Shown: piece after piece, positions 1 through 6,088 of the stretch | Layout: every line of letters begins with the position of its first letter | How positions within the stretch are numbered: the stretch's first letter is position 1 | Assembly: GCA_025457805.1 (NCBI GenBank) | Contig: JALOTR010000075.1 | Location: 1-8,956 of the forward strand | DNA length: 8,956 nt | Reading direction: 5' to 3' | Origin: Akkermansiaceae bacterium | GTDB lineage: Bacteria; Verrucomicrobiota; Verrucomicrobiia; Verrucomicrobiales; Akkermansiaceae | The notes under the pieces: generated by a model | What the model was told of the DNA's origin: nothing | Database searches by the model: none | Seen by the model: only the letters and a program-made list of their open reading frames with translations | Position numbers and translations under genes: made by a program

Positions 1-1131
1 CACCCGCTTGCCGGTCACCGCGTTTCCTTCCGTAGGTGATATCTGCCCAAGGCATAACTTCAACAAAGTCGTCTTGCCCACGCCGTTGCGACCCACAATG
101 CCGGTGCATTGCCCGGGGCGCAGCTTGAGCGTGAGATGACGGAACAACCATCTCGGCGATGTCGCCGTGCCCACGTTCACCCCGGCATCTTCCAACTCCA
201 CCACAATGTTCCCCAAATCGGGCGGGGGAGGGATGAGCAGATCCATTTCCCGTTCTTCGGGCGGGGCTTCCATGCCCTCGATTTCATAATACTGATCCAT
301 CCGATGGCGCGATTTGGTGCCACGTGCCTTGACGCCGGAGCGCACCCAGTCGAGTTCCTCGCGCAGGAAACGTTGGCGGCGGCGCTCGGTTTGTTCAGCA
401 ATCTGGCGGCGCACGGCCTTGGATTCCAAAAACGCGGTGTAGTTGCCCGGATGCGAAAAGGCCCGGCCCTGGTCGATCTCGATGATGCGCGTGGCGATGA
501 CATCGAGGAAATAGCGATCGTGTGTTACGAAAATCACCGCGCCGGGGAAACCCTTGAGATAATCCTCAAGCCAGCGGATCGACTCGGCGTCGAGATGGTT
601 GGTCGGCTCATCCAGCAAAAGCAAGTCCGGCTGACAGGCCAGCGCCCGGCACAGCGCGACCCGGCGTTTTTCCCCACCGGAAAGCGGACCCACCGGAATC
701 TCCAGCGCCGGCGCATCCAGCGCAGTGGCGGTGGCCTTGATCCGCGCATCGAGATTCCAGCCATCCGCGTGATCGATCAAATGCAGCAAGTCCGCCAGCT
801 CCGCCTCGCTGCCCTCGCCATTTTCATAACGCCGCATCGCCTCCACGATGTCCGCCGCGCCGGAAGCAATATTTTCCTGCACGCTCAACTCGCCGTTCAG
901 CTCGAATTCCTGCGGCAAATAGCCCACCCGCAGCGACTTCCGCCGCGCAATGTCGCCGGAATCCGCCGCGTTCTGGCCGGTAAGGATCTTGAGCAACGAG
1001 GTCTTCCCGCAACCATTCCGCCCCACCATCCCGATTTTTTCCCCAGCGGCGACGGCCAGCGTCACCCCGTCCAGCAAGGTCTGGTAACCGTAAGTCAGGC
1101 GGATTTCGTTGGCGGAGAGGAGCGCGGACAT
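1..1131 (-). CDS. uup: ABC-F family ATPase, Uup-like (3' end beyond window)
   Basis: Soluble twin-ATPase of the ABC-F family; members act on ribosomes or, for Uup, in DNA or translation-stress tolerance, rather than in transport. Reading leftwards from the ATG at 1131, the frame is open for 377 codons to the window edge. Domain 1 has Walker A GRNGCGKTS (residues 37-45), Q-loop Gln74, signature LSGGE (150-154), Walker B plus ABC-F hallmark LLLLDEPTNHLD (170-181) and switch His204. Residues about 238-295 form the charged interdomain linker, including WVRSGVKARGTKSRHR (262-277), which resembles the Uup subfamily. Domain 2 opens around 308 and has Walker A GRNGVGKTT (347-355). No membrane segment is present. 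About the last 200 or more residues, including the second signature and any C-terminal coiled coil, lie outside the window. Transcribed divergently from the receptor gene. ABC-F is certain; the Uup subgroup is likely from linker and domain order. Confidence 0.93.
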   Translation of the reverse strand, partial: MSALLSANEIRLTYGYQTLLDGVTLAVAAGEKIGMVGRNGCGKTSLLKILTGQNAADSGDIARRKSLRVGYLPQEFELNGELSVQENIASGAADIVEAMRRYENGEGSEAELADLLHLIDHADGWNLDARIKATATALDAPALEIPVGPLSGGEKRRVALCRALACQPDLLLLDEPTNHLDAESIRWLEDYLKGFPGAVIFVTHDRYFLDVIATRIIEIDQGRAFSHPGNYTAFLESKAVRRQIAEQTERRRQRFLREELDWVRSGVKARGTKSRHRMDQYYEIEGMEAPPEEREMDLLIPPPPDLGNIVVELEDAGVNVGTATSPRWLFRHLTLKLRPGQCTGIVGRNGVGKTTLLKLCLGQISPTEGNAVTGKRV

Positions 1132-1165
1132 GAAGGCGCTGAACTTCTTAGGAAATCCCAAGCAA

Positions 1166-1211
1166 TCAACCGAAATGACCTCAGCCACGCAATTACTGGA
1201 AATTCGGTTGA
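1166..1211. promoter_or_regulatory. Divergent inverted repeat in the uup/receptor intergenic region
   Basis: Nine-base arms TCAACCGAA (1166-1174) and TTCGGTTGA (1203-1211) are perfect reverse complements separated by 28 bp. Read outward, each arm continues as TTCGGTTGA(C/T)T, so both divergent genes carry nearly the same 11-mer upstream. The TTGACT at 1208-1213 and the TTGATT on the minus strand at 1164-1169 resemble sigma-70 -35 hexamers, but no convincing -10 box lies at the correct distance from either. It could be paired -35 elements or the operator of a dimeric regulator. The symmetry is seen; the role is inferred. Confidence 0.4.
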
Positions 1212-1246
1212 CTCCCGGGCTCGTCTTTGGTTTTTTTCTCCCGCTC

Positions 1247-1263
1247 TTGCGAATGATTCGCAA
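1247..1263. promoter_or_regulatory. Fur-box-like perfect palindrome upstream of the TonB-dependent receptor
   Basis: TTGCGAATGATTCGCAA is a perfect 8-1-8 palindrome ending 23 bp before the receptor start codon. Its core TGCGAAT-G-ATTCGCA fits the 7-1-7 architecture of the Fur consensus (TGATAAT-N-ATTATCA) at 10 of 14 symmetric positions and differs only at one symmetric pair of bases in each arm. Its position between the likely promoter and the first gene of a Ton cluster is where iron-dependent repression would act. Regulation by Fur is inferred from motif and context; another palindrome-binding regulator is possible. Confidence 0.6.
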
Positions 1264-1286
1264 TAACAAGTTCTCGCCACCGTTCC

Positions 1287-3503
1287 ATGAAATCGAAATC
1301 CTTCCGCCCCCTCCTCCTCTGCTCGTCCGTCACACTCTGCTTCGGCGGGGTCAGCCATGCTCAGGACGCCATGCAAACCCTTGAGCCGCTCACGGTGGTG
1401 GGCAGCCGGGATGCGGTGTTCGAGATGCCGGGTTCGGCCGCCTACGTCGAGGCATCGGAATTCCGCGAACGGGGCTACACCAATCTCGGCCAGATCACCG
1501 CCAAGGTCCCGGGCGTCTATGTGCGTTCGGAAGATGGTTTCGGAAATTTCCCGAACATCTCCCTGCGCGGCGTGGATGGCAATCGCAGCACCAAGGTGAC
1601 GATGATGGAAGACGGCATCCTCACCGCTCCCGCCCCCTACTCCGCGCCGAGCGCTTACTATGCTCCCAAGGCCGCTCGGATGGCGGGGATCGAGTTTCTC
1701 AAGGGATCCAGCCAGGTAAAATACGGCCCGCAAACCACGGGCGGTGTCGTGAATTATCTCTCGACCGGATTTGCAGAAGACGATGGCCCGAATTTCTACA
1801 ACCGCACCACCTTCGGCAGTTACAACACCTTGTTCGAGCACGCTTGGTACAGCGATACGCAGGACACCGCTGCAGGTAAAATCGGCTGGTTGCTGGAACT
1901 TCACGGCGAGCACTCGGATGGCTATCGCGACATCGATGGCTCCTCCAAGGACACCGGCTACGATCTCATCGAGCCCATGCTGAAGATGTTCTGGGAACCG
2001 AACACCGCTCTCAAACAACGCCTCGAATTCAAGGTGGGTTACTCTGGTTTCGATGCGAATGAAACCTACACCGGCCTCACCGATGCCGACTTCGACCGCG
2101 ATCCGGACCGCCGTTATGCCGCCACGCTCAATGATGAGTTCACATCCGAACAATGGCGCACCTATCTGAAGTGGATCGCCGAACCAAGCGACGCCCTCCG
2201 CCTCGAAAGCGCCGTTTACCTCAACACCTTCCGCCGCAATTGGGACAAGCTATCCGCCGTGGATCTCAGCGCCACCGGCTCAACCATCACCAACGTCGCC
2301 GAAGCGATGAAGACTCCCGACGGCATCGCCCTGCTCAAGGGACTCGGCATCGGCAACATCACCGCGACGGATGCATTCCGCGATCATGAGTCCTACGGTT
2401 GGCAAAATCAGGCGAACTACCAATTCGATACCGGCGCTGCGAAGCACGACCTCGCCTTCGGTCTCCGCCTCCACTACGACCAACAATCCGGCACGGATGT
2501 GAGAACCACCTATGCCTCCACCGGCACCGGCAGTTTCAACCAATCCGGCCAAACGCCCGCCGCACCCATCACCCGCCAGGAAGCCTTCGCCACTGCGATT
2601 TATGTGGAGGACTCGATTTCCATCGGCAATCTCACCCTCCGTCCCGGCCTGCGCTACGAGTTGCTTGATTTGGAATCCTCCGCTCCCGGCGCCGTTTCCA
2701 ATTCCGTCGATGAACACCTGATCATGGGCGGCCTCGGTGCGAACTATGATTTCGATGATTCGAACTCGATCTTCGGCGGCGTCTATCAAGGTGCCTCGCC
2801 CGCCAATCCATCCGGCTACGCTGCCGGCACCGATAGCGAGGAAAGCCTCGGTTTCGAACTCGGCCTCCGTCACCAAAACGATGGCCTGCGCGCGGAACTC
2901 GTCGGATTCTTCACCGACTTCGATCAACTCATCGCCCCGGAAATCCCCGGCGGCGCGGGCACCATCCCGAGCCTCAATGGCGGCTCCGCCGAAGTCTGGG
3001 GCATCGAAAGCATCGTGGAATACGATCACGGCCGCGCCTCCAATTGGTCCTTCGGTCTGCCTGTTTACGCCAGCGCCACCTTCACCAATGCCGAATTCGC
3101 AGGCATGCCCGGAGTGCTCGCCCCCAACGCGGGAACCTTCGCCGGCGGTCGCAATGGCAACGAAATCCCCTACATCCCGGAGTGGAAACTCGCCACCGGC
3201 ATCGGCTTCATCTCCCAAAAGTGGGGCGTGAACTTGGACGCCTCCTACATCTCCACCTCATGGGGCACCGGTTACAACGACGATCCCCGTCCCGCCGGCT
3301 CCAATGCCAGCGCCATGGATGGAAAAATCGACTCGCTGCTCGTTTTCGACCTCACCGGTTACTATCAGCTCACCGATGAAATCAAGCTGGTCGGTGGCAT
3401 CCAGAACCTCTTCGACGAGCGCGCCATCATCAGCCGCGCCCCGCTTGGAGCCCGTGGCAATGCCCCGCAGATGATCTTTGCCGGCTTCGAAGCCCAATTC
3501 TGA
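1287..3503 (+). CDS. TonB-dependent outer-membrane receptor, FecA-like (ferric chelate uptake)
   Basis: Outer-membrane gated beta-barrel that imports a ferric chelate using energy from TonB. The 738-aa product starts with a Sec signal peptide (basic MKSK, hydrophobic 8-22, probable cleavage SHA25|Q26). A TonB box follows at about 33-40 (EPLTVVGS) and then the plug domain, about 45-160. The plug contains NISLRGVDGNRS (90-101), EDGILTAPAPYSAP (108-121), FLKGSSQVKYGPQTTGG (137-153) and VVNY, wording typical of the Fe(III)-dicitrate (FecA/COG4772) branch. The rest is beta-barrel, closing with a NLFDE motif and a C-terminal Phe (GFEAQF) expected for BAM recognition. There is no N-terminal signalling (STN) domain and no FecI/FecR-type neighbour, so transenvelope signalling is unlikely. 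The ATG at 1287 is chosen because the signal peptide begins there; no Shine-Dalgarno is visible. A Fur-like palindrome lies just upstream and tonB, exbB and exbD follow. The receptor call is firm; the ligand (ferric citrate or another chelate) is inferred. Confidence 0.95.
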   Translation: MKSKSFRPLLLCSSVTLCFGGVSHAQDAMQTLEPLTVVGSRDAVFEMPGSAAYVEASEFRERGYTNLGQITAKVPGVYVRSEDGFGNFPNISLRGVDGNRSTKVTMMEDGILTAPAPYSAPSAYYAPKAARMAGIEFLKGSSQVKYGPQTTGGVVNYLSTGFAEDDGPNFYNRTTFGSYNTLFEHAWYSDTQDTAAGKIGWLLELHGEHSDGYRDIDGSSKDTGYDLIEPMLKMFWEPNTALKQRLEFKVGYSGFDANETYTGLTDADFDRDPDRRYAATLNDEFTSEQWRTYLKWIAEPSDALRLESAVYLNTFRRNWDKLSAVDLSATGSTITNVAEAMKTPDGIALLKGLGIGNITATDAFRDHESYGWQNQANYQFDTGAAKHDLAFGLRLHYDQQSGTDVRTTYASTGTGSFNQSGQTPAAPITRQEAFATAIYVEDSISIGNLTLRPGLRYELLDLESSAPGAVSNSVDEHLIMGGLGANYDFDDSNSIFGGVYQGASPANPSGYAAGTDSEESLGFELGLRHQNDGLRAELVGFFTDFDQLIAPEIPGGAGTIPSLNGGSAEVWGIESIVEYDHGRASNWSFGLPVYASATFTNAEFAGMPGVLAPNAGTFAGGRNGNEIPYIPEWKLATGIGFISQKWGVNLDASYISTSWGTGYNDDPRPAGSNASAMDGKIDSLLVFDLTGYYQLTDEIKLVGGIQNLFDERAIISRAPLGARGNAPQMIFAGFEAQF

Positions 3504-3543
3504 ACCGCCGGACCGGAACTTCGCCATCGTTTCGCATCCAAAG

Positions 3544-3570
3544 TTGTCATTGTCCGAAATCCCTCATAAA
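3544..3570 (+). promoter_or_regulatory. Weak candidate promoter ahead of tonB
   Basis: TTGTCA (3544-3549) and CATAAA (3565-3570) match five and four of six positions of the sigma-70 -35 and -10 hexamers with a 15-bp spacer, slightly short. The -10 lies 22 bp before the tonB ATG in the 89-bp gap after the receptor. If real, tonB-exbB-exbD could be made independently of the receptor. No hairpin terminator is visible in this gap, so read-through from the receptor is equally plausible. Confidence 0.25.
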
Positions 3571-3592
3571 CTCTCCGCCCCAGCCACCGACC

Positions 3593-4390
3593 ATGCAGGC
3601 ACTCCTTCATTCCATGAACATCAGCACACTCGCCACCTGGCTGAGCGTCGGTGGTTTCGGAACCGTGGCGGTGATCGTGCCGCCATGGGAACCCGGCCCG
3701 CAGGTCGCTTTGGTGGAGGAAACTTCGATCATCGACGATGACTTCACGCTCGGCGATGGCGGCGACGCGGAAACGACTGAAGAGGCCGGTGGTCCTGCGC
3801 TCTCGGAGCAGCCCGAGACCCTGCCCCAAAGCCTTCCGGAAACCTTGCCCACGCCGCCGGAATTGCCTGCGATGGAAGAGTTTTCCCCGCTTCCGGAAAT
3901 TCCCGAACTGCCCGCAGCGCCGGCACCCGAGGAGGAAATGGCTCCCAAGCCCGCCATCAAGCCGAGCCCCGCAGCCAGCTCGCGCAAGGTCGAGTCCACA
4001 CCCCGCGCATCAACGTCTTCATCGAGGTCGTCGAGCTCCACCCGATCCGGTGGTAGCACGAAGAACAATGGCTCGGTGAATGGAAAATCCGGCAACACCG
4101 GAAGTGCAGGCAATGGCTCCGGTTCCGGCATGTCCGATGCCACGCGCCTCAGCAAGGGCCGCATGCCATCGCCTTCTTATCCCTCGGAATCCCGCCGCAA
4201 GGGCCAGACCGGCACCGTGATGGTCGAGTTCACCGTGGACAGCTCCGGCAAGGTGATCTCCGCCTATGCGAAGTCCCCAAGCCCCTGGCCGCTCCTCAAC
4301 AATGAGGCCGTCCGCACTGTCCGCCGCTGGAAATTTCCACCCGGCGGCATCATGAAACTCCAGCGCCCCATCGTGTTTCAACTGCGCTGA
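3593..4390 (+). CDS. tonB: TonB energy transducer
   Basis: Periplasm-spanning protein that links the inner-membrane ExbB/ExbD motor to the TonB box of outer-membrane receptors. The 265-aa product has a short cytoplasmic N-terminus and one membrane anchor (about 11-30, WLSVGGFGTVAVIV). A long linker follows, first acidic and proline-rich (31-118, repeated LPE/LPxxP) and then Ser/Gly/Asn-rich with scattered basic residues (126-182). The C-terminal TonB domain (about 192-265) holds SPSYPSESRRKGQTGTVMVE, FTVDSSGKV and a WKFPPGG motif typical of TIGR01352. Aligned on LSV with E. coli TonB, the membrane Ser is kept (Ser18), but the position of the functionally important His20 is Phe22. ATG 3593 is used; an in-frame ATG at 3614 would remove only seven residues and keep the anchor. 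It lies 89 bp after the receptor and 28 bp before exbB, so it is probably dedicated to this receptor. Confidence 0.9.
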   Translation: MQALLHSMNISTLATWLSVGGFGTVAVIVPPWEPGPQVALVEETSIIDDDFTLGDGGDAETTEEAGGPALSEQPETLPQSLPETLPTPPELPAMEEFSPLPEIPELPAAPAPEEEMAPKPAIKPSPAASSRKVESTPRASTSSSRSSSSTRSGGSTKNNGSVNGKSGNTGSAGNGSGSGMSDATRLSKGRMPSPSYPSESRRKGQTGTVMVEFTVDSSGKVISAYAKSPSPWPLLNNEAVRTVRRWKFPPGGIMKLQRPIVFQLR

Positions 4391-4418
4391 ATCCATTCTG
4401 TTAGATATCATTCCTCCC

Positions 4419-5096
4419 GTGCTCGCCAACGTCGTCGTCGAAACATTCATCGAAGGAGGTTGGGTCATGTGGCCCATTCTTGCCACCTTCTTCCTCGCCC
4501 TTTGCGTCGTTCTCGACCGCGCCGTCTGGTGGCTCCGCCTCAAGGGATTGATGGAAACGGCCAAGCAGGAACAAGCCCGCACCGCCATCGGCACCGGCGA
4601 TTTCTCCAGCGCATGGAATCTCACCCGCAATACCCGCGACCCCTATCTGATCAATCTCGGCGAAGGCATGACCCATGCCCACACTTCCATGCTCGCCGCC
4701 ATGCAATTGCACGCCACTCATCTCATTGAGAAATCCGAAGCGCGCATGTGGGTCATCAGCACCCTCATCACGCTTGCGCCGCTGTTGGGTCTCTTCGGCA
4801 CGGTGGTCGGCATCATGGGATCCTTCAACTTCGTGGGCGATGAACAACTCGCCGCCACCAAGGTTTCCGGCGGCATTGCAGAAGCCCTCATCGCCACCGC
4901 CGCCGGCATCGCCATCGCCATCCTCTGCCTGCTTCCCTATAACTTCTTCCGCAAGCGCGTCTCCCTCCTTCGCGGCTCGCTCGAACGCTGGATCAACCAC
5001 ACCGAACTCCTCGTCAAGTCCGCCAAAGAACACGGCCACGACCTCGAAAGCTTCGCCGCCAAAATCCAAAGCGGAAATCTGAAATCTCAAATCTGA
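4419..5096 (+). CDS. exbB: ExbB/TolQ/MotA-family proton channel subunit
   Basis: Inner-membrane stator of the Ton motor, which with ExbD converts proton flow into TonB movement. The 225-aa product has three predicted membrane helices: about 17-36, 112-135 (ending LGLFGTVVGIMGSF) and 155-176 (ALIATAAGIAIAILCLLP). A long cytoplasmic loop lies between helices 1 and 2. The pore-lining threonines typical of the family appear as Thr128 and Thr160. The start is GTG (4419), 28 bp after the tonB stop; the next in-frame ATG (Met17) would cut into helix 1. The last codons (GNLKSQI and the stop) lie inside a 7-bp tandem repeat, so the extreme C-terminus is repeat-encoded and probably not conserved. ExbB rather than TolQ is chosen because tonB and exbD flank it and no tolA/tolB/pal genes are nearby. 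Confidence 0.92.
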   Translation: MLANVVVETFIEGGWVMWPILATFFLALCVVLDRAVWWLRLKGLMETAKQEQARTAIGTGDFSSAWNLTRNTRDPYLINLGEGMTHAHTSMLAAMQLHATHLIEKSEARMWVISTLITLAPLLGLFGTVVGIMGSFNFVGDEQLAATKVSGGIAEALIATAAGIAIAILCLLPYNFFRKRVSLLRGSLERWINHTELLVKSAKEHGHDLESFAAKIQSGNLKSQI

Positions 5097-5156
5097 AATC
5101 TCAAATCTTCTCTTGTGTCTTGCGTCTTTAAGTCTTCTGTCTTGCGTCTCGAATCT
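5074..5156 (+). repeat. Degenerate 7-bp tandem array across the exbB 3' end and exbB-exbD gap
   Basis: Five units (G/C)AAATCT run head to tail at 5074-5108. The pattern then continues as TCTNNNN heptads (TCTTGCG, TCTTTAAG, TCTTCTG, TCTTGCG, TCTCGAA). The triplet TCT recurs at 5078, 5085, 5092, 5099, 5106, 5111, 5118, 5125, 5133, 5140, 5147 and 5154: spacing of 7 with one slip of 5 and one of 8. An exact 12-bp direct repeat TGTCTTGCGTCT occurs at 5116-5127 and 5138-5149. The array contains the exbB stop codon and fills almost the whole gap to exbD. Confidence 0.85.
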
Positions 5157-5161
5157 CCACC

Positions 5162-5578
5162 ATGCCCGTTCAACTCCAAAGCCGCTCCGGCGATGACGAA
5201 GGCGATGAAGCCCGGATCGAGATCGTTCCCTTGATTGATATCATGTTTTTCCTGCTCGCCGCATTCATGCTGGTGAGCCTGAGCATGACCCACATGCAGC
5301 GCGTGCCCATCAATCTCCCTCAGGCCTCCACCGGTCTGCCGGATTCCAAGACTCCGCCCTATCAGATCGCCATCGATGCCAATGGCGTCACCACTTGGGA
5401 TCAGAAAATCGTCACGCTCTCGGAAATCACCAACCGCCTCAAATCCTCTGCCAGCACCGCAGAGACGCGTGTGATGATTTCCGCCGATGAAGAAGCACGC
5501 CACAAACAAGTCCTCGGCGTCCTCAACGCCGTCCGCGCCGCCGGCGTCGAAAAAGTCAGCTTCGAAACGAAGGACTAG
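5162..5578 (+). CDS. exbD: ExbD/TolR-family Ton motor subunit
   Basis: Proton-path subunit of the ExbB-ExbD motor, anchored in the inner membrane with a periplasmic domain that meets TonB. The 138-aa product has an acidic cytoplasmic N-terminus (GDDEGDEAR), the hallmark IVPLIDIMFFLLAAFML with the protonatable Asp26 (equivalent to Asp25 of E. coli ExbD) at the start of the single helix (about 24-43), and a periplasmic ExbD/TolR domain. That domain contains VPINLPQAS, YQIAIDANGVTTW and RVMISADEEARHKQVLGVLNAVRAAGVEKVSF. Length is normal for the family. The ATG at 5162 follows a pyrimidine-rich leader without a Shine-Dalgarno. It is separated from exbB by 65 bp that are nearly all heptad repeat, and the stop is followed directly by a second heptad array. 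Confidence 0.93.
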   Translation: MPVQLQSRSGDDEGDEARIEIVPLIDIMFFLLAAFMLVSLSMTHMQRVPINLPQASTGLPDSKTPPYQIAIDANGVTTWDQKIVTLSEITNRLKSSASTAETRVMISADEEARHKQVLGVLNAVRAAGVEKVSFETKD

Positions 5579-5579
5579 G

Positions 5580-5614
5580 TCTTCAATCTTCAATCGGAAA
5601 TCTTCAATCGGACC
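5580..5614 (+). repeat. Second 7-bp tandem array in the exbD-coiled-coil gap
   Basis: Five consecutive heptads: TCTTCAA, TCTTCAA, TCGGAAA, TCTTCAA, TCGGACC, with unit starts at 5580, 5587, 5594, 5601 and 5608 and no slip. The array begins two bases after the exbD stop and ends ten bases before the next ATG. The unit consensus TC(T/G)NNAA overlaps that of the array after exbB (TCT(G/C)AAA), suggesting one repeat family. Confidence 0.8.
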
Positions 5615-5624
5615 TCTCCCTTTC

Positions 5625-6065
5625 ATGTCATCCCGCGCCCTGCCCATCCTCAATGCCCTCGGCTGCCTGCTGCTGACGGCGGTGGTGCTGGTGCAATGGC
5701 GCAAGGAACGGGCTATCGATGGCGATCGTCTCGCATTGAAATCCGAACTCGCCACCTGGAAACAACAAGCGGCGGAAGAACTCCAAAAACGGCAAGCGCT
5801 CGAACGCGACATCGTCGTGCTCAAGGAGTCGATCGCCTCCACGCAGTTGGCCGCCGAGTCATCCGCCAAAACCATCGCGGAAAAGGCCGAACTCACCGAC
5901 CGCCTCCAGACCGATCTCAGCGCCGCACGCGAGCAGGTAAGCTCATGGGAAACCGCCATCAAGGAGCGCGACGAACGCATCCGCACGCTCGATGCGGAAC
6001 TCGCCGCAACCCGCAAGCGGCTCGATGAAGCGATCGCCAAGCTCAAGGCTGCCGGAGCGCGGTGA
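5625..6065 (+). CDS. Membrane-anchored coiled-coil protein of unknown function
   Basis: Not recognised as a named family. The 146-aa product has one N-terminal membrane helix (about 7-24, LPILNALGCLLLTAVVLV), a WRKER boundary, and then an almost uninterrupted charged helical region to the C-terminus (28-143) rich in Glu, Lys, Arg, Ala and Leu. Hydrophobic residues recur with heptad-like spacing (ELATWKQQAAEELQKRQALE; LTDRLQTDLSAAREQV), which indicates a coiled coil. No cysteine-based or enzymatic motif is seen. The basic residues after the helix leave topology open: the coiled coil could be cytoplasmic or periplasmic. ATG 5625 is chosen over an in-frame upstream start at 5487, which would overlap exbD and run through the repeat array. 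Its place as last gene of the Ton cluster suggests an accessory role with ExbB/ExbD/TonB, but this is inference from position only. Confidence 0.7.
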   Translation: MSSRALPILNALGCLLLTAVVLVQWRKERAIDGDRLALKSELATWKQQAAEELQKRQALERDIVVLKESIASTQLAAESSAKTIAEKAELTDRLQTDLSAAREQVSSWETAIKERDERIRTLDAELAATRKRLDEAIAKLKAAGAR

Positions 6066-6088
6066 TTCTGAATTCCGCAGTGGCGCTG

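Noticed and set aside
109..1266. 385-aa plus-strand open frame opposite the ABC-F gene
   Set aside because: The opposite strand carries complete ABC ATPase motifs in frame; this frame has none and is a codon-bias shadow.
1095..2153. 352-aa open frame on the minus strand opposite the receptor
   Set aside because: It overlaps the uup start and the receptor antisense, has no domain pattern, and its composition (Gly/Ala/Val/Arg/Glu rich) is that of an antisense shadow of a GC-rich gene.
2280..3218. 312-aa open frame on the minus strand within the receptor gene
   Set aside because: Antisense to a well-supported beta-barrel gene; Gly/Ala/Glu-rich with no recognisable motif or start signal.
5074..5614. 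CRISPR-like array
   Set aside because: Units are 7 bp with no unique spacers of 25-40 bp and no cas genes nearby.
5487..5624. Longer N-terminus for the coiled-coil protein starting at 5487
   Set aside because: It would overlap exbD in another frame and translate the heptad array; the ATG at 5625 directly precedes the membrane helix.
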